A stretch of 64,000 nt of DNA from Roseburia_C sp900315735 (GTDB lineage Bacteria > Bacillota > Clostridia > Lachnospirales > Lachnospiraceae): NCBI GenBank assembly GCA_052118425.1, contig JBQKHF010000002.1; one strand, written 5' to 3'. Position numbers and translations under genes: made by a program. Below the pieces are notes generated by a model that did no database searches, was not told where the DNA came from, and saw nothing but the letters and a program-made list of their open reading frames with translations. This document shows positions 35,849-44,379 of this stretch, piece by piece. Numbering within the stretch: the stretch's first letter is position 1; every line of letters starts with the position of its first letter.

Positions 35849-36770
35849 CTGCATCTCCTAATTTGGCATATCTCATTTTGATTTTATCATCAATATAATT
35901 AATTTCATCATTTTCATATACCTGGTATTCATTCCAGATATCCTCTAAAGTTTCCAATGTCTTGGCAACCTCACCCTGCTTCTTCATGCACAGTGCAACA
36001 ATCAGTGCATTAATAACACTAAGGGGTGCCACCAGAGAATCCACAATGGATGCCATGTCACTTCTTGCGATCAGGTTGCAGGAAGAATATAAATTCATCG
36101 GGGAATGGACGCTGTCTGTCAACGTAATTACCTTGGCATTCCGGTTATTGGCAAATTCCATTGCTTTTAAGGTACGCATGGAATATCTTGGGAAACTGAT
36201 TCCGATAATGACATCATCCTTACTGATTCGCACCATCTGCTCAAATAATTCACTGGAATTATTTGTCTGAAGCAGTGTAACATTTTCAAACATCAGATTA
36301 AAGTAAAACGCCATAAAAGCTGCCAGTGGAGCGCAGCTTCGTATTCCAACAATATAAATATGTTTTGCTTTGATAATGGTATCGACTGCCAGTTCAAAAG
36401 CATGTTCATCAATATGCTCTAAAGTGTCCTTAATCTTCTCCTGATCCGACTGCAATACAGTTTCTAATATATGCGACTGGCTGATTCTTCCATAAGTCAC
36501 TTCCATACGCTGTATGGAGTTGAGCTTATTGCGAACCATCTCCTCTAAAGCCTTCTGAAATTCCGGATAACCTTTATAGCCTAAATGTGTAGCAAAACGA
36601 ACCACCGTCGATTCACTCACGCCTACTACCTGCCCCATTTTGGCTGCCGTAAGAAATACTGCCTTATCGTAATTATCCGTAATGTAGGTTGCTAAAATTT
36701 TCTGTCCTTTACTTAAACTTCCATAACATTCATTGATTCGACTCGTCAAATCATTGGTATTCCCATTCAT
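35841..36770 (-). CDS. MurR/RpiR family transcriptional regulator
   Basis: 309 residues. The N-terminal helix-turn-helix domain (about 1-80) has LSKGQKILATYITDN and VSESTVVRFATHLGYKGYPEFQ. The C-terminal SIS sugar-phosphate domain (about 120-260) has HIYIVGIRSCAPLAAF and VIGISFPRYSMRTLKA. I start at the ATG at 36770, preceded by AAGGA; a TTG eight codons upstream is possible. No sugar gene is adjacent, so its target is unknown. The overlap with the FAD oxidoreductase suggests cotranscription. Confidence 0.92.
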   Translation of the reverse strand: MNGNTNDLTSRINECYGSLSKGQKILATYITDNYDKAVFLTAAKMGQVVGVSESTVVRFATHLGYKGYPEFQKALEEMVRNKLNSIQRMEVTYGRISQSHILETVLQSDQEKIKDTLEHIDEHAFELAVDTIIKAKHIYIVGIRSCAPLAAFMAFYFNLMFENVTLLQTNNSSELFEQMVRISKDDVIIGISFPRYSMRTLKAMEFANNRNAKVITLTDSVHSPMNLYSSCNLIARSDMASIVDSLVAPLSVINALIVALCMKKQGEVAKTLETLEDIWNEYQVYENDEINYIDDKIKMRYAKLGDADE

Positions 36771-36818
36771 AGTTCCTTCTTCTCGATTCTGCAAATATTT
36801 TGCAATTTTTATGTCATT

Positions 36819-36847
36819 TCAATACTTTTTTGCAGGATTTTTGTCAA
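36819..36847 (-). promoter_or_regulatory. Possible promoter of the RpiR regulator
   Basis: Minus strand TTGACA, 17-base spacer, TATTGA. The -35 is perfect and overlaps the PilZ stop codon; the -10 is poor. Confidence 0.4.
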
Positions 36848-37485
36848 CTTCCATGTCTTCTTGCAATTTCCTGCTTCTGTTTTAAGGCGACATAGGTCCC
36901 CAAATCAAGATTTGCCTGCTTTACGGTACACCCTACCACCATCTTGGTCTCGTCCACCGGTTCCTGGCGGACTGCCATACCGGATAACTGCACTTTAAGC
37001 CTGCTTGCTTTATCTTCAAACGTCAAATGAAACGGTCCCATGGAAAGATAATTCATATTCGGCTGTCCCACAAAGGACACTCCGGTAGCACTGATGTCTT
37101 TCACAATCACAGAATGATTTGCTCTGGTGCTGTCAACGGATAATGTTCCATCCAATCCCAGATACTGACGGTATGCCTGTCTGCGGTTCCATTTCATTCC
37201 GTCACGCTTGCATACAATTGCATGATATTTCTCTTTTCCAGCCTGGACGGTCTGCATTCTGCAGCCCTCCCATATCAGTGGTTTGACTCCATCTTCCATA
37301 TAAATCACACTGATATGTACCTTATCTCCGGAAAAATTAATAATTTTCCCCTCATAACGTATTGGCTCAATTAATAAAATGCCTTCTTTTCCGAAAGCAA
37401 CTGTACTATCATATTCCGCTGAAGCATTCTCCACTTTCACCAGTACCTGTACTGGCTCCCCCGTTCCCAATTCATACAGTTTCAT
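36844..37485 (-). CDS. PilZ domain protein, probable c-di-GMP-responsive flagellar brake (YcgR-like)
   Basis: 213 residues. The N-terminal YcgR-like domain (about 1-95) is followed by a PilZ domain. The c-di-GMP motif is visible as NRRQAYRQYL (RxxxR) plus DISATGVSF (D/NxSxxG). Such proteins bind cyclic di-GMP and slow flagellar rotation. AAAGGTGAAGGA lies before the ATG. Its start overlaps a small upstream frame by 14 bases. It supports c-di-GMP control of motility, together with the MCP and CheR in this window. Confidence 0.9.
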   Translation of the reverse strand: MKLYELGTGEPVQVLVKVENASAEYDSTVAFGKEGILLIEPIRYEGKIINFSGDKVHISVIYMEDGVKPLIWEGCRMQTVQAGKEKYHAIVCKRDGMKWNRRQAYRQYLGLDGTLSVDSTRANHSVIVKDISATGVSFVGQPNMNYLSMGPFHLTFEDKASRLKVQLSGMAVRQEPVDETKMVVGCTVKQANLDLGTYVALKQKQEIARRHGS

Positions 37486-37618
37486 TGTCCTTCACCTTTT
37501 CCCTCTCCAAATACCGTGAAAGAACTGCCACAATATTTTCAAATGCTTTGCTGTGAAATTTGTCTACCCCATGACAAATGATAACTTCATCATAGCAATC
37601 TTTTGCCCTCTTGTCCAT
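37472..37618 (-). CDS. Possible small protein or gene remnant upstream of the PilZ gene (48 aa)
   Basis: A 48-codon frame, MDKRAKDCYDEVIICHGVDK, then FHSKAFENIVAVLSRYLERE, ending DNETV. It overlaps the PilZ start by 14 bases in the manner of coupled genes. There is no Shine-Dalgarno site before its ATG. A palindromic-element fragment lies a dozen bases upstream, so its true 5' end may have been lost. I do not recognise the family. Confidence 0.4.
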   Translation of the reverse strand: MDKRAKDCYDEVIICHGVDKFHSKAFENIVAVLSRYLEREKVKDNETV

Positions 37619-37630
37619 AGAATTTTTTGT

Positions 37631-37644
37631 GCTACTCGCGTAAA
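37631..37644 (-). repeat. Fragment of the palindromic element, left end (copy D)
   Basis: Minus strand TTTACGCGAGTAGC, identical to the left end of copy B, placed right after the oadA terminator T-tract. Only this end is present. Confidence 0.5.
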
Positions 37645-37647
37645 TGC

Positions 37648-37684
37648 AAAACAGCTACAGACTATTTGTCTGTAGCTGTTTTTT
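37648..37684. terminator. Intrinsic terminator of the decarboxylase operon
   Basis: AAAACAGCTACAGAC, loop TATTT, GTCTGTAGCTGTTTT. This is a perfect 15-bp stem with A and T runs on both sides, just after the oadA stop. Confidence 0.95.
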
Positions 37685-37719
37685 CTACTGATACAGATAC
37701 GATACGGATAGCAGGTATC

Positions 37720-39138
37720 CTATACCGGATATGCTCCGTTCTTTGTATCTGCAATTGTTGTATCAACTTTTGTCTGCTGTGCCTGACGATATTTGAAGAA
37801 TTCAGTAGCAACCTGTGGGAATAATGCATAAGATAATACATCTTCATCCTGCTGTTTGTACTGTTTCATTTCAGCTTCAATCTTGTCTAATTCAGGCTCA
37901 AGTAAATCTGCCGGACGGCAGGTAATTGCCTTATCTTTGTCAGCGCCGAGAACCTTATCCACAACTTCCGGATTGAAAGGTTTTACAGTCTGACCATATT
38001 TTCCAAGAAGGATATCCTTGGTCTCTTTGGTAGCAACTTTGTAACGCTCACCCATTAATACGTTAAATACAGCCTGTGTACCAACAATCTGGGAAGAAGG
38101 TGTAACAAGTGGTGGCTCACCAAGGTCTTTACGAACGCGAGGTACTTCAGCCAGTACTTCTTCGTATTTGTCTTCTTTTCCCTGCTCTTTTAACTGGGAA
38201 ATCAGGTTGGATAACATTCCACCCGGTACCTGATATAACAAAGTCTTGATATTAACACCAAGTACCTTTGGATTCATCAGACCGCTGTCTAACGCTTCTT
38301 CACGCATTGGACGGAAGTAATCAGCGATTTCAGCCAGTTTGTTCTGGTCAAGACCGGTATCATACTGTGTTCCCTTGAATGCTTCTACCATAACTTCGGT
38401 TGCAGGCTGGCTGGTACCAAGTGCAAATGGTGACATTGCAGTATCGATAATGTCACATCCAGCTTCTACTGCTTTCATATATGTCATGGAAGCTACACCG
38501 GAAGTATAATGTGTATGAAGTTCGATTGGGAGGCTGGTTGAAGATTTCAAAGCCTGAATCAGTTCAGTTGCTTTCTGAGGAACTAAAAGTCCTGCCATAT
38601 CCTTAATACATAAGGAATCAGCACCCATATCTTCTACTCTCTTTGCCATTTCCATCCAGTAATCTAAAGTATAAGCATCACCTAATGTATAAGATAATGC
38701 AACCTGGGCATGTCCTTTTTCTTTGTTACATGCTGTTACTGCTGTCTGAAGGTTACGAACATCATTTAAGCAGTCAAAAATACGGATAATATCAATTCCA
38801 TTTGCAATAGATTTCTGTACGAAATACTCAACAACATCATCTGCATATGGACGATATCCTAAGATATTCTGTCCACGGAACAGCATCTGAAGTTTTGTTT
38901 TCTTAAATCCATCTCTTAACTTACGAAGTCTGTCCCATGGATCTTCCTTTAAGAAACGAAGGCAGGCATCGAATGTTGCTCCACCCCAGCACTCTACTGC
39001 ATAATATCCAACTTCATCCATTTTTGGGACGATTGGAAGCATCTGTTCTGTTGTCATTCTGGTTGCAATCAGAGACTGATGTGCATCACGAAGAACAGTT
39101 TCTGTAATTTTTAAAGGTTTTTTCATTTCTTCTGACAT
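37720..39138 (-). CDS. oadA: Oxaloacetate decarboxylase alpha / pyruvate carboxylase subunit B-type carboxyltransferase
   Basis: 472 residues. The biotin-dependent carboxyltransferase of the HMGL-like type starts ITETVLRDAHQSLIATRM, the metal and substrate site. ECWGGATFDACLRFL, RGQNILGYRPYADD, LCIKDMAGLLVP (lysine) and ELHTHYTSG (metal His pair) are all present. It ends after the PYC_OADA domain and lacks a biotinyl domain; a separate carrier is encoded at 40311. TAGGAGGAT precedes the ATG at 39138. It is last in the operon, before a strong terminator. Confidence 0.93.
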   Translation of the reverse strand: MSEEMKKPLKITETVLRDAHQSLIATRMTTEQMLPIVPKMDEVGYYAVECWGGATFDACLRFLKEDPWDRLRKLRDGFKKTKLQMLFRGQNILGYRPYADDVVEYFVQKSIANGIDIIRIFDCLNDVRNLQTAVTACNKEKGHAQVALSYTLGDAYTLDYWMEMAKRVEDMGADSLCIKDMAGLLVPQKATELIQALKSSTSLPIELHTHYTSGVASMTYMKAVEAGCDIIDTAMSPFALGTSQPATEVMVEAFKGTQYDTGLDQNKLAEIADYFRPMREEALDSGLMNPKVLGVNIKTLLYQVPGGMLSNLISQLKEQGKEDKYEEVLAEVPRVRKDLGEPPLVTPSSQIVGTQAVFNVLMGERYKVATKETKDILLGKYGQTVKPFNPEVVDKVLGADKDKAITCRPADLLEPELDKIEAEMKQYKQQDEDVLSYALFPQVATEFFKYRQAQQTKVDTTIADTKNGAYPV

Positions 39139-39148
39139 TTCTATCCTC

Positions 39149-40300
39149 CTATATACCAAAGATTGCCATAAATACACCGGCAGCTACTGCTGTACCGATA
39201 ACACCGGCAACGTTTGGTCCCATTGCATGCATAAGTAAAAAGTTTGTCGGGTCTTCTTCTGCACCGACCTTCTGCGATACACGCGCAGCCATAGGCACGG
39301 CAGAAACTCCGGCAGAACCAATCAACGGATTAATCTTTCCTTTGGTAATCCAGCAAAGCAGTTTTCCGAAGAGAACTCCGGCTGTAGTACCAAACATAAA
39401 TGCAATCAGTCCAAGAGCAACAATCTTAAGTGTACTGATATTTAAGAATGCTTCTGCACTGGTAGATGCACCAACGGAAGTACCCAGAAGAATAACTACG
39501 ATATACATCAAAGCATTGGATGCTGTATCTGTAAGCTGTCTAACTACACCAGACTCACGGAAGAGGTTACCAAGCATAAGCATACCAACCAACGGAGCAG
39601 TTGTCGGAAGAATCAGACATACAATTGTAGTAACTACGATTGGGAACAAAATCTTCTCCAGTTTGGATACCGGACGAAGGTTCTCCATCTTGATTGCACG
39701 TTCTTTCTTTGTTGTAAACAGTTTCATAATTGGCGGCTGAATAATCGGAACCAGAGACATATAAGAATATGCTGCCACCGCAATCGGTCCCATTAATGCA
39801 GTCTGTTCTAATTTACCGGCAAGGAAGATAGAGGTAGGACCATCTGTTCCACCGATAATAGATACGGCTGCTGCTCCCTTGTCATTGAATCCCATCAGAA
39901 TTGCAAGCAGGTAAGCTCCGAAAATACCGAACTGTGCTGCGGCTCCTAAAAGGAAGCTGATTGGGTTTGCAATCAAAGGGCCAAAGTCTGTCATCGCACC
40001 AACTCCAAGGAAAATCAGAGAAGGTAAGATTGACCACTCATCCAGAGTATAGAAATAATAAAGTAAACCACCGACACCATTGCTGGTCTCTTCTGGACTT
40101 GCAATAATGTCCGGATAAATGTTAACCAGAAGCATACCAAATGCAATCGGAACCAGAAGAAGAGGTTCATAACCTTTCTTGATTGCCAGATATAAGAATA
40201 CACAGGCAATTACAATCATAAGGTAGTTACCCCAGGTCAGGTTAAAGAATGCAGTCTGATGCAGGAGGTTACTCATTGTGTCTCCAACATAACTTAACAT
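39149..40300 (-). CDS. oadB: Sodium ion-translocating decarboxylase beta subunit
   Basis: 383 residues, about nine to eleven membrane helices. It is the Na+-pumping subunit shared by oxaloacetate, methylmalonyl-CoA and glutaconyl-CoA decarboxylases. The conserved GVGAMTDFGPLIANP, SIIGGTDGPTSIFLA (functional Asp) and KINPLIGSAGVSAVPMAARV are present. It ends MGPNVAGVIGTAVAAGVF. AGGAGG precedes the ATG. It lies ten bases after the biotin carrier gene and 11 before oadA. Confidence 0.96.
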   Translation of the reverse strand: MLSYVGDTMSNLLHQTAFFNLTWGNYLMIVIACVFLYLAIKKGYEPLLLVPIAFGMLLVNIYPDIIASPEETSNGVGGLLYYFYTLDEWSILPSLIFLGVGAMTDFGPLIANPISFLLGAAAQFGIFGAYLLAILMGFNDKGAAAVSIIGGTDGPTSIFLAGKLEQTALMGPIAVAAYSYMSLVPIIQPPIMKLFTTKKERAIKMENLRPVSKLEKILFPIVVTTIVCLILPTTAPLVGMLMLGNLFRESGVVRQLTDTASNALMYIVVILLGTSVGASTSAEAFLNISTLKIVALGLIAFMFGTTAGVLFGKLLCWITKGKINPLIGSAGVSAVPMAARVSQKVGAEEDPTNFLLMHAMGPNVAGVIGTAVAAGVFMAIFGI

Positions 40301-40310
40301 AATTTTCCTC

Positions 40311-40676
40311 CTAGTTGTTCATTGTAGCAAGTAATGCTCCTGCTTCTACGCTGTCACCAACTGCAACTTCGATGCTTGCAACTGTTCCGTCTTCCGGTGC
40401 AACAACAGGAGTCTCCATTTTCATAATTTCAAGAATCAGAACTGCATCACCTTTCTTTACTGCTGTTCCAGGCTGAGCCTCAATCTTGAATACTTTTCCG
40501 GCTGCTCCGGCTTCAATCTTGATGCTTCCTGCTCCGGCTGCTGCCTTAGGTGCTGCTGCTTTTGCTGCAGGAGCTGCTGCCTTTCTTGGTGCAGCTACAG
40601 GTGCAGATGCTGCTCCGTTCTCTTCTACGGTAACATCATAAACATTTCCATTTACTGTAATTGTATAGTTTTTCAT
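40311..40676 (-). CDS. Biotin carboxyl carrier subunit of the decarboxylase
   Basis: 121 residues. A short N-terminal strand region is followed by an Ala/Pro/Lys-rich flexible linker (about 22-48) and a C-terminal biotinyl domain. The biotin site is EIMKMETP, with Lys86 the modified residue. It is the type of GcdC/MmdC/OadC carriers. It must shuttle carboxyl groups between the carboxyltransferase subunits and OadB encoded beside it. Confidence 0.95.
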   Translation of the reverse strand: MKNYTITVNGNVYDVTVEENGAASAPVAAPRKAAAPAAKAAAPKAAAGAGSIKIEAGAAGKVFKIEAQPGTAVKKGDAVLILEIMKMETPVVAPEDGTVASIEVAVGDSVEAGALLATMNN

Positions 40677-40704
40677 CTTTATATCCTCCTAATTATTCTT
40701 CAAA

Positions 40705-41439
40705 CTATCTTCTCTTAATGGAACGTACTACAAATCCATCTGTAGAACTTCCTGTTGCTGCCGCAATTGCAGCAGAGATAACTGCAACAAGTTCCAAGTC
40801 GTCCTGAACCTGCTCTTCTTTCTGAGCAATCTGTTCCACTACTTTATCTTCTTTTGCAGTAGTTGCATCAGCTGCATTCTTTTTCTTATTCTGTAAATAA
40901 GGAATAATACGGAATGCATAAATAATAATACTGATTAAAATTAAGATTACAAATACGGTACCCATGCCCATAAGTGTATTCATTCCGGCTTTACCCATTT
41001 TCTCACCAAGTGAATATACCTTATCAAATGTCATACTGGTAAGTTCCGGTGTATCGGTAGTTGTATTAAATACAACAGTAAAGCTCAAATCACGATTGGA
41101 ATAATTCAATGTCTGTTCCATTACCATTGTCTTATTGGACTCTGTCATGGTAAAGTCACCAAATCCCTGGAAGTCTCCTTCGTCAGCAACAGCCTCTTTC
41201 CAGCTGCTATAGAAGTTGTAATTTACTGCATCACTCTTCTCTGACATAGAAGAAAGTGCATTATCAATATCTGCTTCTGACACAGTAGTCATCTGCTGTA
41301 CTGTCTGCTGTACTGTATCCTTCCACTGGTCATAGGTGCCTCCATTGAATGTTATTGAAGTCTGATCTGTCTTACCACAGGCCGTAATAGAAAATGCAAG
41401 CACAAAAACACATACAAGCATCCACAATTTTTTCTTCAT
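40705..41439 (-). CDS. OadG-type gamma subunit fused to a lipoprotein domain
   Basis: 244 residues. The lipoprotein signal ends SITAC, with Cys21 as acyl acceptor. Residues 22-140 form an extracytoplasmic domain that I do not recognise with certainty. One membrane helix lies at about 155-180, followed by a charged cytoplasmic linker and the OadG-like tail DDLELVAVISAAIAAA ending GFVVRSIKRR. Typical gamma subunits are 80-120 aa with only helix and tail. The ATG at 41439 has AAAGGTGA upstream. It lies between the carboxyltransferase and biotin carrier genes, the normal place for a gamma subunit. Confidence 0.85.
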   Translation of the reverse strand: MKKKLWMLVCVFVLAFSITACGKTDQTSITFNGGTYDQWKDTVQQTVQQMTTVSEADIDNALSSMSEKSDAVNYNFYSSWKEAVADEGDFQGFGDFTMTESNKTMVMEQTLNYSNRDLSFTVVFNTTTDTPELTSMTFDKVYSLGEKMGKAGMNTLMGMGTVFVILILISIIIYAFRIIPYLQNKKKNAADATTAKEDKVVEQIAQKEEQVQDDLELVAVISAAIAAATGSSTDGFVVRSIKRR

Positions 41440-41452
41440 AAGATTCACCTTT

Positions 41453-42889
41453 CTATTTTGTTCCATGTTTCTTATATGGAGTATCCATACGTTTTGTAAA
41501 CAGCATTTCAAAAGCTGCTACAAGATATTTTCTGGTATCAGCAGGCTCAATAATTAAGTCTACATATCCTCTCTTAGCTGCAGTTACAACATTAGACTGT
41601 AATGCCTCATATTCTTTTGCTTTCTCTGCAAGCTTGTCCGCATCAGCGCCTGCATACATAATCTCTGCTGCAAGACGAGCATCCATCATACCGGTCTTAA
41701 CATCCGGCCATGCGTATACAAGGTCAGCACCGATTGCTTTGGAGTTCATCATTACTGCTGCACTTCCGTAAGCATTACCGGTAAGCAGGCTAACCTTAGG
41801 AACTGTTGCATTTGCAAATGCATATGTAAGTTTAGCCAGAGCTTTTGCAAGTCTTCTTTCGCTGCATTTTGTTGCTGTAAATCCAGCCACATTGGTAAGA
41901 GATAATACCGGAATATCAAATGCATCACAGAACTGGATGAATTCAGAAGCTTTCTCACAGCCTTTTGCACAAAGTGCAGCATCATGCTCTGCTACTTTCT
42001 TTCCTTCTTCATCATATTCTTCTGTGCAGTTAGCAACGGCACCTACAGTCAGTCCGTTTAACTGGATGAATCCGGTTACCATGCTCTTTGCGTAATCCTT
42101 CTTTGTCTCTAAGAAATTATGATTATCAGAAATCTCGCTTAATACGAAACGAGGATCACCTTTCATGGTATCTACGTTTTCACATGCACGGTTCAAATCA
42201 TCTTCACAGTCTTCCATATAACCATTCTCTGTGTTGTCTGCTGGAAGCATGCAAACCAGTTCACGAATCTGTGCAAAGATTTCTTCTTCAGAACCTGCCA
42301 TATCAATGACACCGGTCTCTGTGCTCTGGAAATCTGCAGAAGAAGTATCACATTTTCCAACGTAATTTCCTTCGATTGCGTTTGGTGCATTTACAAACAT
42401 TTTTGCTTTATCAGCTTCCATATATGCGAAATCACATAAACCAGGTACTACGGTAAGTCCGCCGCCACAGTTGCCAAATACAGCACAAATCTGTGGAATT
42501 ACTCCGGATGCCATAACCTGTTTCTCATAAATCATTCCTAATGCATTCAAAGCATCTACTGATTCCTGAAGACGAACTCCGGCACAATCCAAAAGTCCGA
42601 TTACCGGTGCACCCATCTTCATTGCTCTGTCATAAACAGCTGCAATTTTCTTTGCATGCATCTCGCCAATTGTTCCATTTAATACGGAAGCATCCTGGCT
42701 GTAGACAAATACCAGATTGCCATCAATCAGACCATGTCCGGTAATGACACCATCTGATGGCGTAGCTTCATCTGCCAGATTAAAATCCGTATTTCTTGCG
42801 GTTACCAGAGAACCGATTTCCATAAAGCTGTTTTCATCCAGCAAACGGCAAATTCTCTGTTCTGCTAAGTTATTACTTCTGTTGCTCAT
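41453..42889 (-). CDS. mmdA: Acyl-CoA carboxylase/decarboxylase carboxyltransferase (MmdA-like)
   Basis: 478 residues of the carboxyl transferase superfamily (methylmalonyl-CoA decarboxylase alpha, propionyl/acetyl-CoA carboxylase beta). Two crotonase-like halves are visible. The first has TPSDGVITGHGLIDGNLVFV and GNCGGGLTVVPGLCDF. The second has IPVLSLTNVAGFTATKCSE, GNAYGSAAVMMNSKAIGAD and YAWPDVKTGMMDARLAAEI. It is the first gene of the operon, behind a good promoter. The substrate could be methylmalonyl-CoA or a relative; sequence alone does not settle it. Confidence 0.88.
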   Translation of the reverse strand: MSNRSNNLAEQRICRLLDENSFMEIGSLVTARNTDFNLADEATPSDGVITGHGLIDGNLVFVYSQDASVLNGTIGEMHAKKIAAVYDRAMKMGAPVIGLLDCAGVRLQESVDALNALGMIYEKQVMASGVIPQICAVFGNCGGGLTVVPGLCDFAYMEADKAKMFVNAPNAIEGNYVGKCDTSSADFQSTETGVIDMAGSEEEIFAQIRELVCMLPADNTENGYMEDCEDDLNRACENVDTMKGDPRFVLSEISDNHNFLETKKDYAKSMVTGFIQLNGLTVGAVANCTEEYDEEGKKVAEHDAALCAKGCEKASEFIQFCDAFDIPVLSLTNVAGFTATKCSERRLAKALAKLTYAFANATVPKVSLLTGNAYGSAAVMMNSKAIGADLVYAWPDVKTGMMDARLAAEIMYAGADADKLAEKAKEYEALQSNVVTAAKRGYVDLIIEPADTRKYLVAAFEMLFTKRMDTPYKKHGTK

Positions 42890-42939
42890 CTCTTAGTCCT
42901 CCATCTATTTTAGAAAAAATAAAATTTTTCGCTAGGGTA

Positions 42940-42968
42940 ATTGTAGTACATTGACCAAAACTTTTCAA
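42940..42968 (-). promoter_or_regulatory. Promoter of the decarboxylase operon
   Basis: Minus strand TTGAAA, exactly 17 bases, TACAAT, about 50 bases before the first ATG. Strong housekeeping match. Confidence 0.75.
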
Positions 42969-43030
42969 TAGCAAATCGTTAATTTTTTCACAGATTTTAC
43001 ATGTCACATTTTAGGGCTGATTTTCTGGCT

Positions 43031-44299
43031 TTATAACGAAAAAAGGTCAACCAGTCTGAGGCAGCTGTAGCGGTAATCCCATGCCGGAACACTGTCTTTT
43101 AAGACAAGTTCTTCCTCTCTCACCACCTGCCCGTTCAGCATATACTTAAGGGTTCCAACAGCCGTTCCCTCTTCCACCGGAGCCTTAAGGCTCTGCTTTC
43201 TCTCTAATTTAAATTCAATGCATTCGTCCTTACGAAGCAGTATATTTTCTGTCTGTTTCCCAGATGTCCCGCACCAAACCTCTGCCTTCTTAATCCTGCT
43301 GTAGTCTTCTGTCTTTGCCCCCCTTATCTCAAGGGGGTATTCTGCTTCCTTTGGGATTTCAAGATCTAATAGATTTACTTTTTCAAACGAATCGATTCCA
43401 TACTGCATCAGCTGCTTTGTATCCGCCCATTTATAGTTCTTATTATTCGGCCAGCCACAGCCTAACAGTGCCACCACAAAGGTACGGTCATCCCGCCGCA
43501 ATGCTCCCACATAACAGTATCCGGCGTTGCCTGTAAAACCGGTTTTCCCACTGATTGCGCCATCCATCATTGTAAGAAACCGGTTGTGATTATTACAGTT
43601 GTAGCTTCGTGTTCCTTCTATATTAGAAAAGGAATAGGATGGCGTCTGTGTAATTTCAAGAAAAGTCTCTTTCATGGGCGACTCATTGATACAATAACTC
43701 ATAATCCGGGCAAGGTCTGCTGCTGTCGTTCCGTGAAATCCGTTTTCATCTTCCTTATCCAGTCCGTTTGGTGTAATAAAATAGGTATCCATGCAGCCAA
43801 GCTCTGCCGCCTTCTCATTCATCAAGCCGGCAAATGCCTCCACACTTCCTGCCACATGTTCCGCAATTGCTACTGCCGAATCATTATGGGATTCTAACAT
43901 CAGGGAAAAACAAAGGTCTTTTAATAAAAACTGTTCCCCGCTTGCTCCATTCAGCTGCACATCCGGCTGGGAGGCTGCATAATCCGAAAATGTAACCACT
44001 TCATTTAAATCTGCATGCTCTAAGGTTATGATTAATGTCATAATTTTCGTCGTGCTGGCATTTGCCCGGTGTACATCCTCTTCTTTTCCAAACAAAATAC
44101 GCCCTGAATCCGCATCCATTAAGCATGCAGACAGCGCGTACAAATTCTTTGGTTCTTCGATCTCAATCTCTATTTCATTTTCTTTCTGCGATTCATCTGG
44201 ATTATCCTGTGGCAGCGGCTCTGCCGGAATATGATTAAATCCAAGAAATGTAAAAAGCAGAGATAATGCTATTATTTTCTTCCACCGTCTCTTTTTCAT
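43031..44299 (-). CDS. D-alanyl-D-alanine carboxypeptidase (DacF-like, low-molecular-weight PBP)
   Basis: 422 residues. A signal or anchor (about 8-25) and a Glu-rich stretch (38-50) precede the peptidase S11 domain. Active-site motifs are STTK at 82-85, SHN at 137-139 and a later KTG in AISGKTGFTG. A C-terminal PBP5-like beta domain follows, ending DYRYSCLRLVDLFSL. The enzyme trims the terminal D-Ala of pentapeptides. The ATG at 44299 has CGGAG five bases upstream. A second S11 enzyme is at 46786. Confidence 0.94.
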   Translation of the reverse strand: MKKRRWKKIIALSLLFTFLGFNHIPAEPLPQDNPDESQKENEIEIEIEEPKNLYALSACLMDADSGRILFGKEEDVHRANASTTKIMTLIITLEHADLNEVVTFSDYAASQPDVQLNGASGEQFLLKDLCFSLMLESHNDSAVAIAEHVAGSVEAFAGLMNEKAAELGCMDTYFITPNGLDKEDENGFHGTTAADLARIMSYCINESPMKETFLEITQTPSYSFSNIEGTRSYNCNNHNRFLTMMDGAISGKTGFTGNAGYCYVGALRRDDRTFVVALLGCGWPNNKNYKWADTKQLMQYGIDSFEKVNLLDLEIPKEAEYPLEIRGAKTEDYSRIKKAEVWCGTSGKQTENILLRKDECIEFKLERKQSLKAPVEEGTAVGTLKYMLNGQVVREEELVLKDSVPAWDYRYSCLRLVDLFSL

Positions 44300-44379
44300 G
44301 ACCGCTCCGAAATACATTTTCTCTGCATTCTATTCATTTCTTTCTATGATTATACTTCCACTTACCGGATTTTCGGTTA

